From: Pseudobacteriovorax antillogorgiicola
Lineage (GTDB): Bacteria > Bdellovibrionota_B > Oligoflexia > Oligoflexales > RGVZ01
Assembly: GCA_945865565.1 (NCBI GenBank)
Contig: CAMBEK010000019.1
Location: forward strand, 1-32,195
DNA: 32,195 nucleotides
Direction: 5' to 3'
Position numbers and translations under genes: made by a program. Each line of letters starts with the position of its first letter. Position 1 is the first letter of the stretch. Below the pieces are notes generated by a model. That model ran no database searches and was not told the origin of the DNA. It was given only the letters and a program-made list of their open reading frames with translations. Below, in pieces: positions 21,801 through 28,629 of this stretch.

Positions 21801-23889
21801 TGGTATCCGACGTGGTGGTTCCACCAGAAAGGTCGCTGTTATTGAGCCGATAGCGATAGGCACCGGCGCCCCTGACACCAGACGTCCACTCCCATGTCGG
21901 CCGCATGTTGCTGGTCGGACTTGTGCCGCTCACCCTCGGCGCGGTTGGAGGCGGCGAACATGTAACGGCCACCGTGATGTCGGTTGATGAAAACGTACCA
22001 GATGCCTTGCTTGTTCCGCATGAGTAGCCATCTGGCTGGTTCGAGACAATAAGGTCACTATAAGAACTGCCGGCCGGAAATCCCTCACCCAACGCCTGTG
22101 CCAGTCCGTTACCCATCGATTTTGTGATGGACGACGATCTACCATCCATGCTCGCTGATACCTTTATGGACAGCATTGAGATGATATTTGGCAGGCCACT
22201 GATATCGAGGTTGAGCTTGTAGTGAATCGGGACGTCAGCGTCCCCGGTTGTCGGTCCTATCCGTGAGTCGATGGACTTGGCCAGGGTTCGAAATTCTTGT
22301 GGCGTGAGAGCCCGGTCCAACATGAACCACGCGTGATATGTCGCGTTATCGTGTTCAGTTCTATCCAGGCTGGCACCAATGACAAACGTCGAAAGGCCGG
22401 AGAGTATGTTCCGGGATTCATCGTGGGTTAATCTAAGAGTCGTTCCGTTTTCCGTGGCTACTGGGTCATCAAAAACCGCCAATTGGCCGTTTGCGAATAA
22501 GTTGACTCGGATGTCACCCGAAGGGTCCTCGGCCCCGGAACGCCTGACCATGGAAATTCCGACAAAGGATTTTACGAAATTAATCGAAACTAGCCTGCCA
22601 TCGTTGGCAAAGCTCCGTGATGCACAGACGTCATCGCGTCCATGGAGCTTCAAACACAAGGCCCAGCGCTGGTTATTGTTCGAGTAGGTTTTCATCTGCC
22701 AGTAAAGGCCGTTTACTCTCTGCTCGCTATCTGACGCGGCCAATCTACCGAAACCGAGCACGGGCAACATGGGCGGCCTGCTACCCGAATTTGCCGTGGT
22801 ACCGAGTTCTCTCGTGTGCATGAACCCAAAAGAAATGCCCTCACTTGTAACCGGTGGATTTTCACCCCTGAATCTCCCTGCGATTTCCTGTTTTACGGAA
22901 TCGCCAAGTTCGATGGTCACCCCCGAAGCACTTGCAACGGATGGTGACGAAATCCTCAAGCCGCGATGGGCACATGCGCCCTCGTAGGTCCTTACGATGG
23001 TGGAGTTCTCAATGTAGGTGCGTGTAAGGTTCCCGGCTCGTGAATCACTCAGGATCAACGAACTATAATCCCTTCGTGAATTATTTTCCGCAACGTCTGG
23101 CTGTATGACGCCAAGCGGTAGCGCGGCGTCGAAGTTGATCTGACTCCAGATTCTGCCGGTTTCACTGGTAAGTCCAGCAATCCCGGTCAGACATGATGTC
23201 TGATTAGTTGGGTTCTCTGGGACTTCATCAAAAACGACTTCCACGCTGTCACTTTGCTGCAAAGTCGAAAGCTGCCCGGAGGGAAACGGTTTGCGGACAA
23301 CGAAGTCGCGACGCGCAGTAGCCTGCTGTCCAGAACTGGTTTTGCAGGTGTTTATGACAGCTGAAACCTGCCGTGGCGTGCCGCCTTCAGCTGGTATCGT
23401 CTCGACGGTCCGCATACGAAGTGCAGGATCGGGTTCGCAGGACCATGTCACTGCCGGTCCTTTGGCGGTTGGCGGTGTTTCTGTAATCTCGACGCGGAAT
23501 TTATCAAGGTCGATGGCACAGTTTTCGTAATCCGCTGCTGCTGGAGCAAAAACGTTTGTGAAATTTGCCGTCAAGCCGGTAATGTCAAACGCCTGACGAG
23601 TTCCGGCTTTCGATGTTCCCGGGCACGAAACCGTGTAACTCACCCTCGTCGCCTCGAACTTGCTCTCTGAAGATGCGCCTCCCGGAGCGATGAGGTTGAC
23701 AGAACTGAGAATGGTTTTTGTTGGCCGCCCGTCCATTCCTGATCGAGTGTTGTTGGGCACGGAAATACGCTGGGGTCCGCAATGAGACATCAACAGGGCA
23801 AGTCCCACCAGGGACACATTAAGTCCGGTTGACCGGGCTCTAAGGAGAATTGACTGGGTCGTGGCATAGATGATTTTCAATTTGGACAT
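18832..23889 (-). CDS. Modular surface lipoprotein: lectin-like, Ig/FN3 repeats, BspA/DUF285 C-terminus
   Basis: 1685 residues. The signal peptide ends LALLMSHC-GP (about residue 38), a lipobox-like site with unusual His at -1. GAGG lies 7 nt before the ATG. Residues about 290-545 look like a concanavalin/LamG-type lectin fold (ending HAWFMLDRALTPQEFRTLAKS). About 555-645 is a domain ending QPDGYSCGTSKASGTF. Six A-type modules (about 650-1185) are followed by one D-like unit, one FN3 domain (about 1285-1385) and a PKD-like segment with VLWGDGKSN. The C-terminus carries DUF285 repeats (FNQPIGTWNTSAVTNM) and the typical end NYDALLIGWS...GWKISDGG. It is probably exported and adhesive. The A and D modules are those of the giant protein at 1-9432, so the two genes are related mosaics. 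Confidence 0.92.
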   Translation of the reverse strand: MSKLKIIYATTQSILLRARSTGLNVSLVGLALLMSHCGPQRISVPNNTRSGMDGRPTKTILSSVNLIAPGGASSESKFEATRVSYTVSCPGTSKAGTRQAFDITGLTANFTNVFAPAAADYENCAIDLDKFRVEITETPPTAKGPAVTWSCEPDPALRMRTVETIPAEGGTPRQVSAVINTCKTSSGQQATARRDFVVRKPFPSGQLSTLQQSDSVEVVFDEVPENPTNQTSCLTGIAGLTSETGRIWSQINFDAALPLGVIQPDVAENNSRRDYSSLILSDSRAGNLTRTYIENSTIVRTYEGACAHRGLRISSPSVASASGVTIELGDSVKQEIAGRFRGENPPVTSEGISFGFMHTRELGTTANSGSRPPMLPVLGFGRLAASDSEQRVNGLYWQMKTYSNNNQRWALCLKLHGRDDVCASRSFANDGRLVSINFVKSFVGISMVRRSGAEDPSGDIRVNLFANGQLAVFDDPVATENGTTLRLTHDESRNILSGLSTFVIGASLDRTEHDNATYHAWFMLDRALTPQEFRTLAKSIDSRIGPTTGDADVPIHYKLNLDISGLPNIISMLSIKVSASMDGRSSSITKSMGNGLAQALGEGFPAGSSYSDLIVSNQPDGYSCGTSKASGTFSSTDITVAVTCSPPPTAPRVSGTSPTSNMRPTWEWTSGVRGAGAYRYRLNNSDLSGGTTTSDTSFTPNDALPDGRYTLYVQERDGFGKWSNSGSFEIIIETKAPIAPKVISTTPTNNRWQPWRWNSNGGGNGTYRYRLNNEDLSGGTVTKETSFAPISALPEGTNTLYVQERNFTGTWSSAGSFAINVDSVPPNAPKVTCPRLTNEKAPTWTWISGGNGGNGKFRYRRENITAFVTDYTTSTSHTPGIFIETVPTTLYVQELDNAGNWSDPGTCMIQFDLTPPKPPIVLFSDLSPTNDNTPTWTWQTDRGGDGEGRYRYRLDNSNSSGGTETESTRFTPDSLLPDGIHTLYVQERDSAGNWSSTASSSIMIDTFPPNPPSISGTTPTGDKTPTWTWTPGSGGYTSYRYRLDNDNWDGFYGYLRNETSYGTYTPGSDLTDGDHTLYVEQRDAAGNWSRGSSHVITIDTTPPKAPVSTGKNATNNSTPTWEWKSGGAGNGTYRYRLNNNDLTGGTTTTSTSYTTEGRLADGDHVLYVQERDDVGNWSSTSAFSINIDTIKPNFFEVTGPMENVASAQPIVTWGQAWDTTSVAYRLEIARSSNCATNVVQTYAGLRSTQQTLTKLDPGTWFVCLSATDVAGNVTIASNNDYTFTVMAPEPSQPMNIFAAVSNKTVSLVWPPPLSSGGGDIIDYIIEFKNAGSPDESWQTFSDGISPSTGVLLTELTNADKYMFRVAAVNSKGKGPYSPEVQTVPVKNALPFVSRWITDASYERYSGSSTKQISLPLVPSGTYNFIVLWGDGKSNLIRAADDPARTHTYARTGTYTVTIIGDITGWSFSYKTNNDAFKLIEISAWGPLNFGNTGGYFNNAYRLIITATDTPDLTGTSNMSAAFLFCSSIKSVPGMDKWNMSAVTNMDHMFYFAARFNQPIGTWNTSAVTNMGSMFEGATAFNQPIGTWNTSAVTDMRWMFKNATKFNQPIGTWNISSVTTMGNMLIGSELSIANYDALLIGWSKQDVKEKVQLDATLIQYSLAAKAARESLQLSKGWKISDGGLAP
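19050..19290 (-). repeat. DUF285/BspA repeats, 75-bp period
   Basis: Three consecutive 25-residue units read FNQPIGTWNTSAVTNMxxMFxxA, with partial units on both sides. In DNA the block TTCCATGTTCCGATTGGCTG (plus view) recurs at 75-bp spacing near 19051, 19126 and 19201. This is the BspA-like/DUF285 surface repeat known from mycoplasmas, Bacteroidetes and others. Confidence 0.92.
20320..21945 (-). repeat. Six A-type modules, diverged, about 270 bp each
   Basis: Units begin with PRVSGTSPTSNMRPTWEW, PKVISTTPTNNRWQPW, PKVTCPRLTNEKAPTW, PIVLFSDLSPTNDNTPTW, PSISGTTPTGDKTPTW and PVSTGKNATNNSTPTW. Each continues to YRYRLxNxDLSGGT and LYVQERDxxGNWS. They match the A modules of the giant lipoprotein in protein sequence but differ widely from one another in DNA. 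Boundaries are approximate. Confidence 0.88.
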
Positions 23890-24021
23890 TATCGCACCTC
23901 GCCCCCGCCAGAATCATTCGCACTAGACCGACGAAAGAGGTTCGGCGGCCTGTTTTGGAACATTAGTTTTTTCTTTAGTCGGGAAATTGGCGTTTCTCAG
24001 GATCTTGGCTCCCCAACTTAA

Positions 24022-24228
24022 GTTACTGGATTCGCTGCTGAAAAATTCCTGCACCTACTGCGTATCGATCCGGAAAAAGATAAAAATTGGATCTCTGTTG
24101 TAGTGAGTCAGATTTTTTCCAGCCAGAAATCCCCCGACGAGATTTTGCGACACTGGGATCAGTATGTTTTTAAGTGCTCATGCGACTACGGAGGCAACGC
24201 GTCGTTCATCGGCACTTGCGTTCATTGA
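24022..24228 (+). pseudogene. Possible remnant of a degraded gene
   Basis: A 68-codon open stretch without an ATG reads VTGFAAEKFLHLLRIDPEKD, then KNWISVVVSQIFSSQKSPDE and ILRHWDQYVF, ending CSCDYGGNASFIGTCVH and TGA. The amino acid mix looks protein-like. The same frame continues upstream of a single TAA (24019) as FSREIGVSQDLGSPT. This fits the C-terminal remnant of a decayed gene, but chance cannot be excluded and I do not recognise the family. Confidence 0.3.
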
Positions 24229-24303
24229 GATCAAGTCATCAGCAAATTCCTCAAGCGAATTGCACTTGTATGAATGCGATCCACAACAGCGCCTAGCCGT
24301 GCC

Positions 24304-24368
24304 AGGAACTCGTCATCCTGAGCCGCAGCCCGTCATCCTGAGCCTATTGCGAAGGATCCTTTCTTCGC
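24304..24368. repeat. Interspersed palindromic element, copy 2
   Basis: Two 20-bp units ending CGTCATCCTGAGC (24304-24323, 24324-24343) are followed by TGCGAAGGATCCTTTCTTC, matching the copy at 18548-18666 almost base for base and in the same orientation. GCGAAG (24349-24354) and CTTCGC (24363-24368) form a short perfect stem. It sits 11 bp beyond the stop of the small lipoprotein gene at 24380. Confidence 0.85.
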
Positions 24369-24379
24369 GCCTCAGCGCA

Positions 24380-24937
24380 TTAATTAAAACGAATGGAAAT
24401 CGTCTGTGATTCGTTCAAGGCCCGGGACGTGACCCTCAGGGTATCGTTGACCCCTCGGAAGGACCCTGGAACAAGGATGATCAATTCTGCCGAACCTTGT
24501 CCTGACAAAAACTTTTCGAGATCAGCGTCATATCCAATCGTATGCGTATACCCATCCGTCCCGACCAGCGTTCCGCTTAAATCGCTTCGTGAATAAGAGG
24601 AAAGGGTTGCCGGGAGTTTGACCCGGACGTGTACGTAATAATCTTGTCCCTCCATCGGATTTGGCGGATTTGCAAAAACAGTGAAGCTGCCTTGGACAAT
24701 GGCCCCGGGTGGTAGCGGCGCTGGTGGCGCCACTGATGTTTGTAAGGTGTCGACGATTGCGTTCGATATCTGACGCTGCCGGGATGCCGGTGCTGGATTA
24801 TTGCCTGAAAAGGAATTCGATGGTCCACAGCTTACCAGTGATCCAATGCCGGCGACGGTGATGATGCCCAGCGCGGTGATTGCATTTAGGCGCTTGATTA
24901 AAAAGGCACCAATGCGATGCAGGCCAAAAGGGTTCAT
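24380..24937 (-). CDS. Small secreted lipoprotein, 185 aa, function unknown
   Basis: The N-terminus has a basic head, a hydrophobic stretch (ITALGIITVAGIGSLVS) and a lipobox SLVSC-GP, so a lipidated outer-membrane protein is likely. A Pro/Ala-rich linker (about residues 45-78) leads to a beta-rich domain with PNPMEGQDYYVHVRVKLP and SDLSGTLVGTDGYTHTIGYD. This pattern looks like a small Ig-like or immunoglobulin-fold domain describing a fluid-phase or surface beta sandwich, but I do not recognise the family. GGAG lies 8 nt before the ATG. It stands alone between the surface gene and tRNA-Ala. Confidence 0.8.
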   Translation of the reverse strand: MNPFGLHRIGAFLIKRLNAITALGIITVAGIGSLVSCGPSNSFSGNNPAPASRQRQISNAIVDTLQTSVAPPAPLPPGAIVQGSFTVFANPPNPMEGQDYYVHVRVKLPATLSSYSRSDLSGTLVGTDGYTHTIGYDADLEKFLSGQGSAELIILVPGSFRGVNDTLRVTSRALNESQTISIRFN

Positions 24938-25055
24938 CGGATTTTCTCCGGAAACAAAACGTGTTCTTTGAAAGACCCCGTCATATCGGAAAACCCAGAT
25001 GGAAAATCAAGCGAACGGGATTTTCGCAGTGAAAACGAGTTGATATCAGAGACCA

Positions 25056-25109
25056 TAAAAATCGAAACCCCGGATCTTTTCAGATCCAGGGTTCGACTTT
25101 TCTTTTTTT
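25056..25109. terminator. Bidirectional intrinsic terminator after tRNA-Ala
   Basis: TCGAAACCCCGGATC (25062-25076) and GATCCAGGGTTCGA (25083-25096) pair as a 14-bp stem with one bulged base and a 6-nt loop. On the minus strand a TTTTT run follows, which ends the tRNA transcript. On the plus strand CTTTTCTTTTTTTT follows, so it can work both ways. Confidence 0.88.
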
Positions 25110-25185
25110 TGGTGGAGGATAGGAGAGTTGAACTCCTGACCCCTAGAATGCAAATCTAGTGCTCTACCAACTGAGCTAATCCCCC
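25110..25185 (-). tRNA. tRNA-Ala (anticodon UGC)
   Basis: Read on the minus strand, GGGGGAT starts the acceptor stem and pairs with ATCCTCC, followed by discriminator A and an encoded CCA. The D-arm is TAGCTCAGTTGGTAGAGC. The anticodon stem CTAGA/TCTAG encloses loop TTTGCAT with anticodon TGC (plus positions 25150-25152). The T-arm contains GTTCAACTC. All arms pair, and the 76-nt length including CCA is standard. Confidence 0.97.
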
Positions 25186-25204
25186 ACACGCGACTTCTCG
25201 CGAG

Positions 25205-25233
25205 GAAAGAAAGATGCCCCAAAAATGTGGGGC
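25205..25233 (-). terminator. Terminator of the 124-aa gene, just upstream of tRNA-Ala
   Basis: On the minus strand GCCCCA and TGGGGC pair around a 6-nt loop (25216-25233), followed by ATCTTTCTTTCC. It lies about 50 bases after the stop of the gene at 25285 and separates it from the tRNA. Confidence 0.6.
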
Positions 25234-25284
25234 TGCGCAACTGGTTTTTCTTTAACCTAGATTATCGTAGTTTGGTCGGAGGTT

Positions 25285-25659
25285 TCAGGGCCATTCCAGG
25301 TAGCTGCTGTCGATGTATTCATCGGAGCCAGCGGACTGGTTTTCGACGGCGACTCGCTCTCCATCCACCTCGCGAAAGCGACGGACTTTTCCGGTTAGAT
25401 CAAAGTAGGGGACGAAGGTGGTCTGGCCATTCTCATTTTTTAATTTCAGGATATTCGGGTGCCGCGGATTGCTTGGCTCTATGTCGACATTGGTACCGCT
25501 GGGAAAGTCGTCGCCAAGGCGGCGATCCAAGGTCGCTTCATCCCCCGCATTAATATCGTGCAGCTTGGGTGGCGGAGTCCGTCGGATGCGCTGCATTTGA
25601 CCCTGGGCGTCCTTCCAGCTGACAAAATAGGGTTTGCGATCGTTGCTCACGCCGTCCAT
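25285..25659 (-). CDS. Hypothetical protein, 124 aa
   Basis: I do not recognise the family. The protein is soluble and charged, with no signal or membrane segment. Readable segments include PYFVSWKDAQGQMQRIRR, DINAGDEATLDRRLGDDFPS, NVDIEPSNPRHPNILKLKN and FVPYFDLTGKVRRFREV. It looks like a small beta-rich domain. The minus-strand reading is preferred over overlapping plus-strand readings because of its composition and the terminator right after its stop. The ribosome site is weak (GGTGG 6 nt before the ATG). Confidence 0.7.
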   Translation of the reverse strand: MDGVSNDRKPYFVSWKDAQGQMQRIRRTPPPKLHDINAGDEATLDRRLGDDFPSGTNVDIEPSNPRHPNILKLKNENGQTTFVPYFDLTGKVRRFREVDGERVAVENQSAGSDEYIDSSYLEWP

Positions 25660-25731
25660 GGGGGGCCACCATCTCCAATTCGAAGTTGGTGTTTTGTCGG
25701 GCGATTTCCATCGAGCTTTAGCGGAAATGCA

Positions 25732-25765
25732 AAACGCGCCATGACAAGAAGGCCACGGCGCGTTT
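25732..25765 (-). terminator. Hairpin after the zinc-ribbon gene, probable terminator
   Basis: AAACGCGCC (25732-25740) and GGCGCGTTT (25757-25765) form a perfect 9-bp stem around a 16-nt loop. Read on the minus strand the stem ends in GCGTTTTGCATTT, a moderate U-tract. It lies 26 bases beyond the stop of the gene at 25791. Confidence 0.7.
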
Positions 25766-25790
25766 AGATGTCTTTAATTTCAGGTACTTA

Positions 25791-26033
25791 TCAGATTATT
25801 TCGCGACCAGCGATAAACCCGGTGCTCCGCGTGTTGCAGCCGCAGGTGCGGTTGCCGGCTGATTCGAACATGGTTCCACAGGAAATGCAGGCGCGAACCT
25901 TGATCCGGATCGGGGACAGGTTTGCCAAGCGACGGGCGTGGTTTTTTAGCTCAATATCTTTAACTACCGAAGGCGGTAGTTTTTTTACCTTGGATGAATG
26001 AAAATCTTGGGATGATTCGAGGCCGATGCTCAT
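25791..26033 (-). CDS. Small zinc-ribbon-like protein, 80 aa
   Basis: The C-terminal half reads RIKVRACISCGTMFESAGNRTCGC, giving CxxC and CxC pairs spaced like small bacterial zinc-ribbon proteins of the form CxxCGxxFxSxGxxNRxC. The family is usually of unknown or regulatory function. The N-terminal 30 residues are Lys/Ser-rich. GAGGA lies 9 nt before the ATG at 26033. The start faces the start region of the next gene on the other strand. A terminator-like plus-strand hairpin falls inside its coding sequence (25962-25986). Confidence 0.75.
   Translation of the reverse strand: MSIGLESSQDFHSSKVKKLPPSVVKDIELKNHARRLANLSPIRIKVRACISCGTMFESAGNRTCGCNTRSTGFIAGREII
25962..25986 (+). terminator. Terminator-like hairpin on the plus strand, inside a minus-strand gene
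   Basis: AACTACCG (25962-25969), loop AAGG, CGGTAGTT (25974-25981) and a 7-T run form a textbook intrinsic terminator on the plus strand. It lies antisense to codons of the zinc-ribbon-like gene and just upstream of the 26104 operon. It could block read-through into the operon or end an antisense transcript, or it may be coincidence. Confidence 0.5.
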
Positions 26034-26103
26034 AGTTTTGAGTCCTCTGCGTCAGAAATACATAGAAAGCTTGTTGGTATTACTAAAGATGCAATATTTG
26101 TCA

Positions 26104-28629
26104 ATGAAAACTGCCTGTCGAGCCCGTTGCCTTTGGCTTTGCTGGCTGTGCCTGCAGGTCCTTTCTCTGGATGGTTGTGCGTCAGCAACATGGCGCAAAA
26201 AAAGTGTTTTTCAGTCGTCTAATCATTCGGTTGACTCATCTAGCGGCAGTGAGTCGCTGGGAAGTTTGGCCCCTACGGCTGTGCCAATTGGGCCAGATGA
26301 GGCCGCTAAATTTCCCCACTTGGCTTCTTTCAGAGGCAACCTTCTTTTGGTCCGCGAGGGCCTTCAAGTCGTGGTTTCCGGCGAACAGAATTCGTGGACT
26401 CCCGTATCTGTAACCGGACTTGTGCCCCTAGTTGTGGCGGTATTTGAGGCTCAGGGCATCGGCAGTAAGAGGGGGTATGTCCGCAGCCCTGCCTTGGATG
26501 GGGTCATGCTGCGGATCGAATGCTCAAAACAGTGCGCCCCCGGATTTTCTGTCCGCCTGGAGGGCCTCGATGAAATTGCCTCTGAAACCAGTCCCGACGC
26601 CGGAGTTTCCGGAATTTCATTAAATCTGGTGTCTGCGGAAGAAAAGAATTCGATTGCCCAAATTCGCATTCAAGTCGGCGGTGACGGTCCCGGAATTTTG
26701 TTGGAGGCCCTTCCGACAGCTCAGGCCAAGGCACGCCTCTATCTTGAAACCGTGACCGGTGCCGGGGGAAATTTACTCGCAGTTCCAGAGGCAAATCTCG
26801 TGGAAGGGGGGGATTCTAAACGGCTCAGTTATGTCCAGGTCGAGGCATCTGGTGGTCAGTTCCTCCTTCTGCCGGCCCCATCGAGTTCGGTCACGGTGAA
26901 TGGCAAGGCGGCGCGAATCGAGGCCTCTAAAATAGCGTCCAAGGAAGCTTCCAAGGTTGCGTCAGGCGCGCCCGTTCGCGGCTGGCTTTTTGTGGGCGAC
27001 AAGGCCGTGCAAAATGGTTTTCGTGCGGCACTGGAACAGGAGCTTGGCGCTCCATTCGGCGTTCAGGAACTCAAGTTTGACGGCAGCATTGCGGATGCCG
27101 GTTCCATGATGATGGCCGATTCATGGTTGGCCAACGATAGCGGAGATCCTCTCTTATTGCTCAACTTGGGGCGAAAACCGGTGTTGCGCCTGCCCGTCGA
27201 GGCCTCCGCTAAAGAGACCTGTGCTACCGAGACCTGCGTAAACGAGACTTCTTCGGGCGAGGAAACGCCCTTGCCTTTTGTCCTTCGCGTAGCCGGGTTG
27301 CAGGCGGGTGAGGACGCCCAGAAAGTTGCCGGTAAATTGCTGAAAGTCGTATCGGAGCCCCTCGAGCAGGTTAGCTTTTACGGGCAACCGCAGGCAGAGG
27401 CGACGACTCCTGAACAGATCACGCAGATGCCGGACATGGTTGCCGTGTCGCCGCTCGGTTCTCAGGGTGAGCAACGCAGGTTTTTTATGCGCGTCGTTGC
27501 CGGAGAAGGGGCCAATGTGGTTGGCGCTGGGATCGTCAGGGCGCAGCAGTGGCCGATCCGGATGCAGTTGCCTCAAGGTGTTTATGAAGCTCTTTTTTTC
27601 AAGCGATCGAGAGGCATGATGTGCCGCGTGCCATTCGATGTCTCCCGGCGGCGTGATCCAGGCAATATTCCGCCAGTCACATGCGGAGTCGGTCAGCGCG
27701 TGGCGCAACGTGGGCGCTTGCCTTCTTTTGCTGGCGTCTCCATAACCCCTGCCGATGAAAATTCTTTTGCTTCGGTGCGCAATCAACGCCTTGGTGTTGA
27801 TTTCGGAGTCTCTCCAGCAGGCGATAATGTCGCCGTATCCATACTTAAGGACTTAGGCAAGATCGATCTTGAGGATGCCGAAATCAGCCGACGTGTTGTG
27901 CCGTCGGGTAAAAGGGTTATTTTGCTGCCCTGCCCAATTGATTCCGGTGTGATCGAAAGCCTTCGGCAGACGCCTTTGGCCTCGAATGATACGACGTTCG
28001 TCTTACCCGTGCGCCGGTGCAGTCCAAATTTACAAAACGATTCATGGGACCGCATAGAGCAGATGAAAGCTTTTGGCCTTAACGGCATCGCGACGGCTCC
28101 TCGTGCCACGACGATTCCGGTTGGAGGCGTTGGCGCTGCAGAATTTGATCCGATTGATGCCGTGTTTCCTTTGGAGTCCATTGTGGCAGCCAAAGATCTG
28201 ACCAAGGTTCTGAGCAAGGTTCTGAGCAAGGTTCTGAGCAAGGACCCGGCCAAGGAAGTGGCCGTGGGCCTCGGAGCCCCTGTTCTTGGGCGGGCCGGGA
28301 CCTATATTTCTGTGGAACCAATCCGTCGTCTTGATGCCAACCGGGTCGAATTGACGGTGAAAATCGGTCGCGCTGGCAACATTTCGCGTTACCAGGACTT
28401 GCCGTGGACCCTTCGCAGTTTGAGGGTCTTATCAAGAGGGTCGGTCCTCTCTGAAGTCCGGATCGATCCAGGCAACAAGGAATACAAAATGGCATTTCAG
28501 ATGAATGCCAAAAACCCCATGCCTGTCAGGGTTGACCTTTTGGGCAGGTTTCAAGGTATTCTGTCTTCCACCTTTCATGCGCCAGATGATTTTATTGTCG
28601 CCGAAACCCAGTTATTGGAAATCAAATGA
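26104..28629 (+). CDS. Large lipoprotein of unknown function heading the nucleoside-salvage operon
   Basis: 841 residues from ATG 26104 (in-frame starts at 26026 and 26089 are possible; none has a good ribosome site). I chose 26104 because it gives a compact signal peptide, MKTACRARCLWLCWLCL, ending LSLDGC-ASA, a clear lipobox. The mature part is long, beta-rich and without recognised domains. It holds an ASK-rich stretch (IEASKIASKEASKVASG) and a KVLSKVLSKVLSK segment near residues 700-715. Several cysteine pairs (ETCATETC, CSKQC) hint at disulfides. Its last codon overlaps the start of deoA (ATGA), so the two are translationally coupled and share an operon. The role is unknown; an extracytoplasmic partner in nutrient handling is only a guess. 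Confidence 0.8.
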   Translation: MKTACRARCLWLCWLCLQVLSLDGCASATWRKKSVFQSSNHSVDSSSGSESLGSLAPTAVPIGPDEAAKFPHLASFRGNLLLVREGLQVVVSGEQNSWTPVSVTGLVPLVVAVFEAQGIGSKRGYVRSPALDGVMLRIECSKQCAPGFSVRLEGLDEIASETSPDAGVSGISLNLVSAEEKNSIAQIRIQVGGDGPGILLEALPTAQAKARLYLETVTGAGGNLLAVPEANLVEGGDSKRLSYVQVEASGGQFLLLPAPSSSVTVNGKAARIEASKIASKEASKVASGAPVRGWLFVGDKAVQNGFRAALEQELGAPFGVQELKFDGSIADAGSMMMADSWLANDSGDPLLLLNLGRKPVLRLPVEASAKETCATETCVNETSSGEETPLPFVLRVAGLQAGEDAQKVAGKLLKVVSEPLEQVSFYGQPQAEATTPEQITQMPDMVAVSPLGSQGEQRRFFMRVVAGEGANVVGAGIVRAQQWPIRMQLPQGVYEALFFKRSRGMMCRVPFDVSRRRDPGNIPPVTCGVGQRVAQRGRLPSFAGVSITPADENSFASVRNQRLGVDFGVSPAGDNVAVSILKDLGKIDLEDAEISRRVVPSGKRVILLPCPIDSGVIESLRQTPLASNDTTFVLPVRRCSPNLQNDSWDRIEQMKAFGLNGIATAPRATTIPVGGVGAAEFDPIDAVFPLESIVAAKDLTKVLSKVLSKVLSKDPAKEVAVGLGAPVLGRAGTYISVEPIRRLDANRVELTVKIGRAGNISRYQDLPWTLRSLRVLSRGSVLSEVRIDPGNKEYKMAFQMNAKNPMPVRVDLLGRFQGILSSTFHAPDDFIVAETQLLEIK

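Larger units (their letters stand above)
23890..24379. other. 490-bp intergenic region upstream of the second surface gene
   Basis: This gap must hold the promoters of the surface lipoprotein (minus), but I could not identify convincing -35/-10 boxes. It also contains a possible coding remnant (24022-24228, plus) and the second copy of the interspersed element (24304-24368). I see no complete gene in it. Confidence 0.6.

Noticed and set aside
24164-24409. An 81-aa plus-strand frame
   Set aside because: It runs through the interspersed element and overlaps the end of a better-supported minus-strand lipoprotein.
25459-25767. A 102-aa plus-strand frame opposite the 124-aa gene
   Set aside because: The minus-strand protein has better composition and a terminator placed right after its stop.
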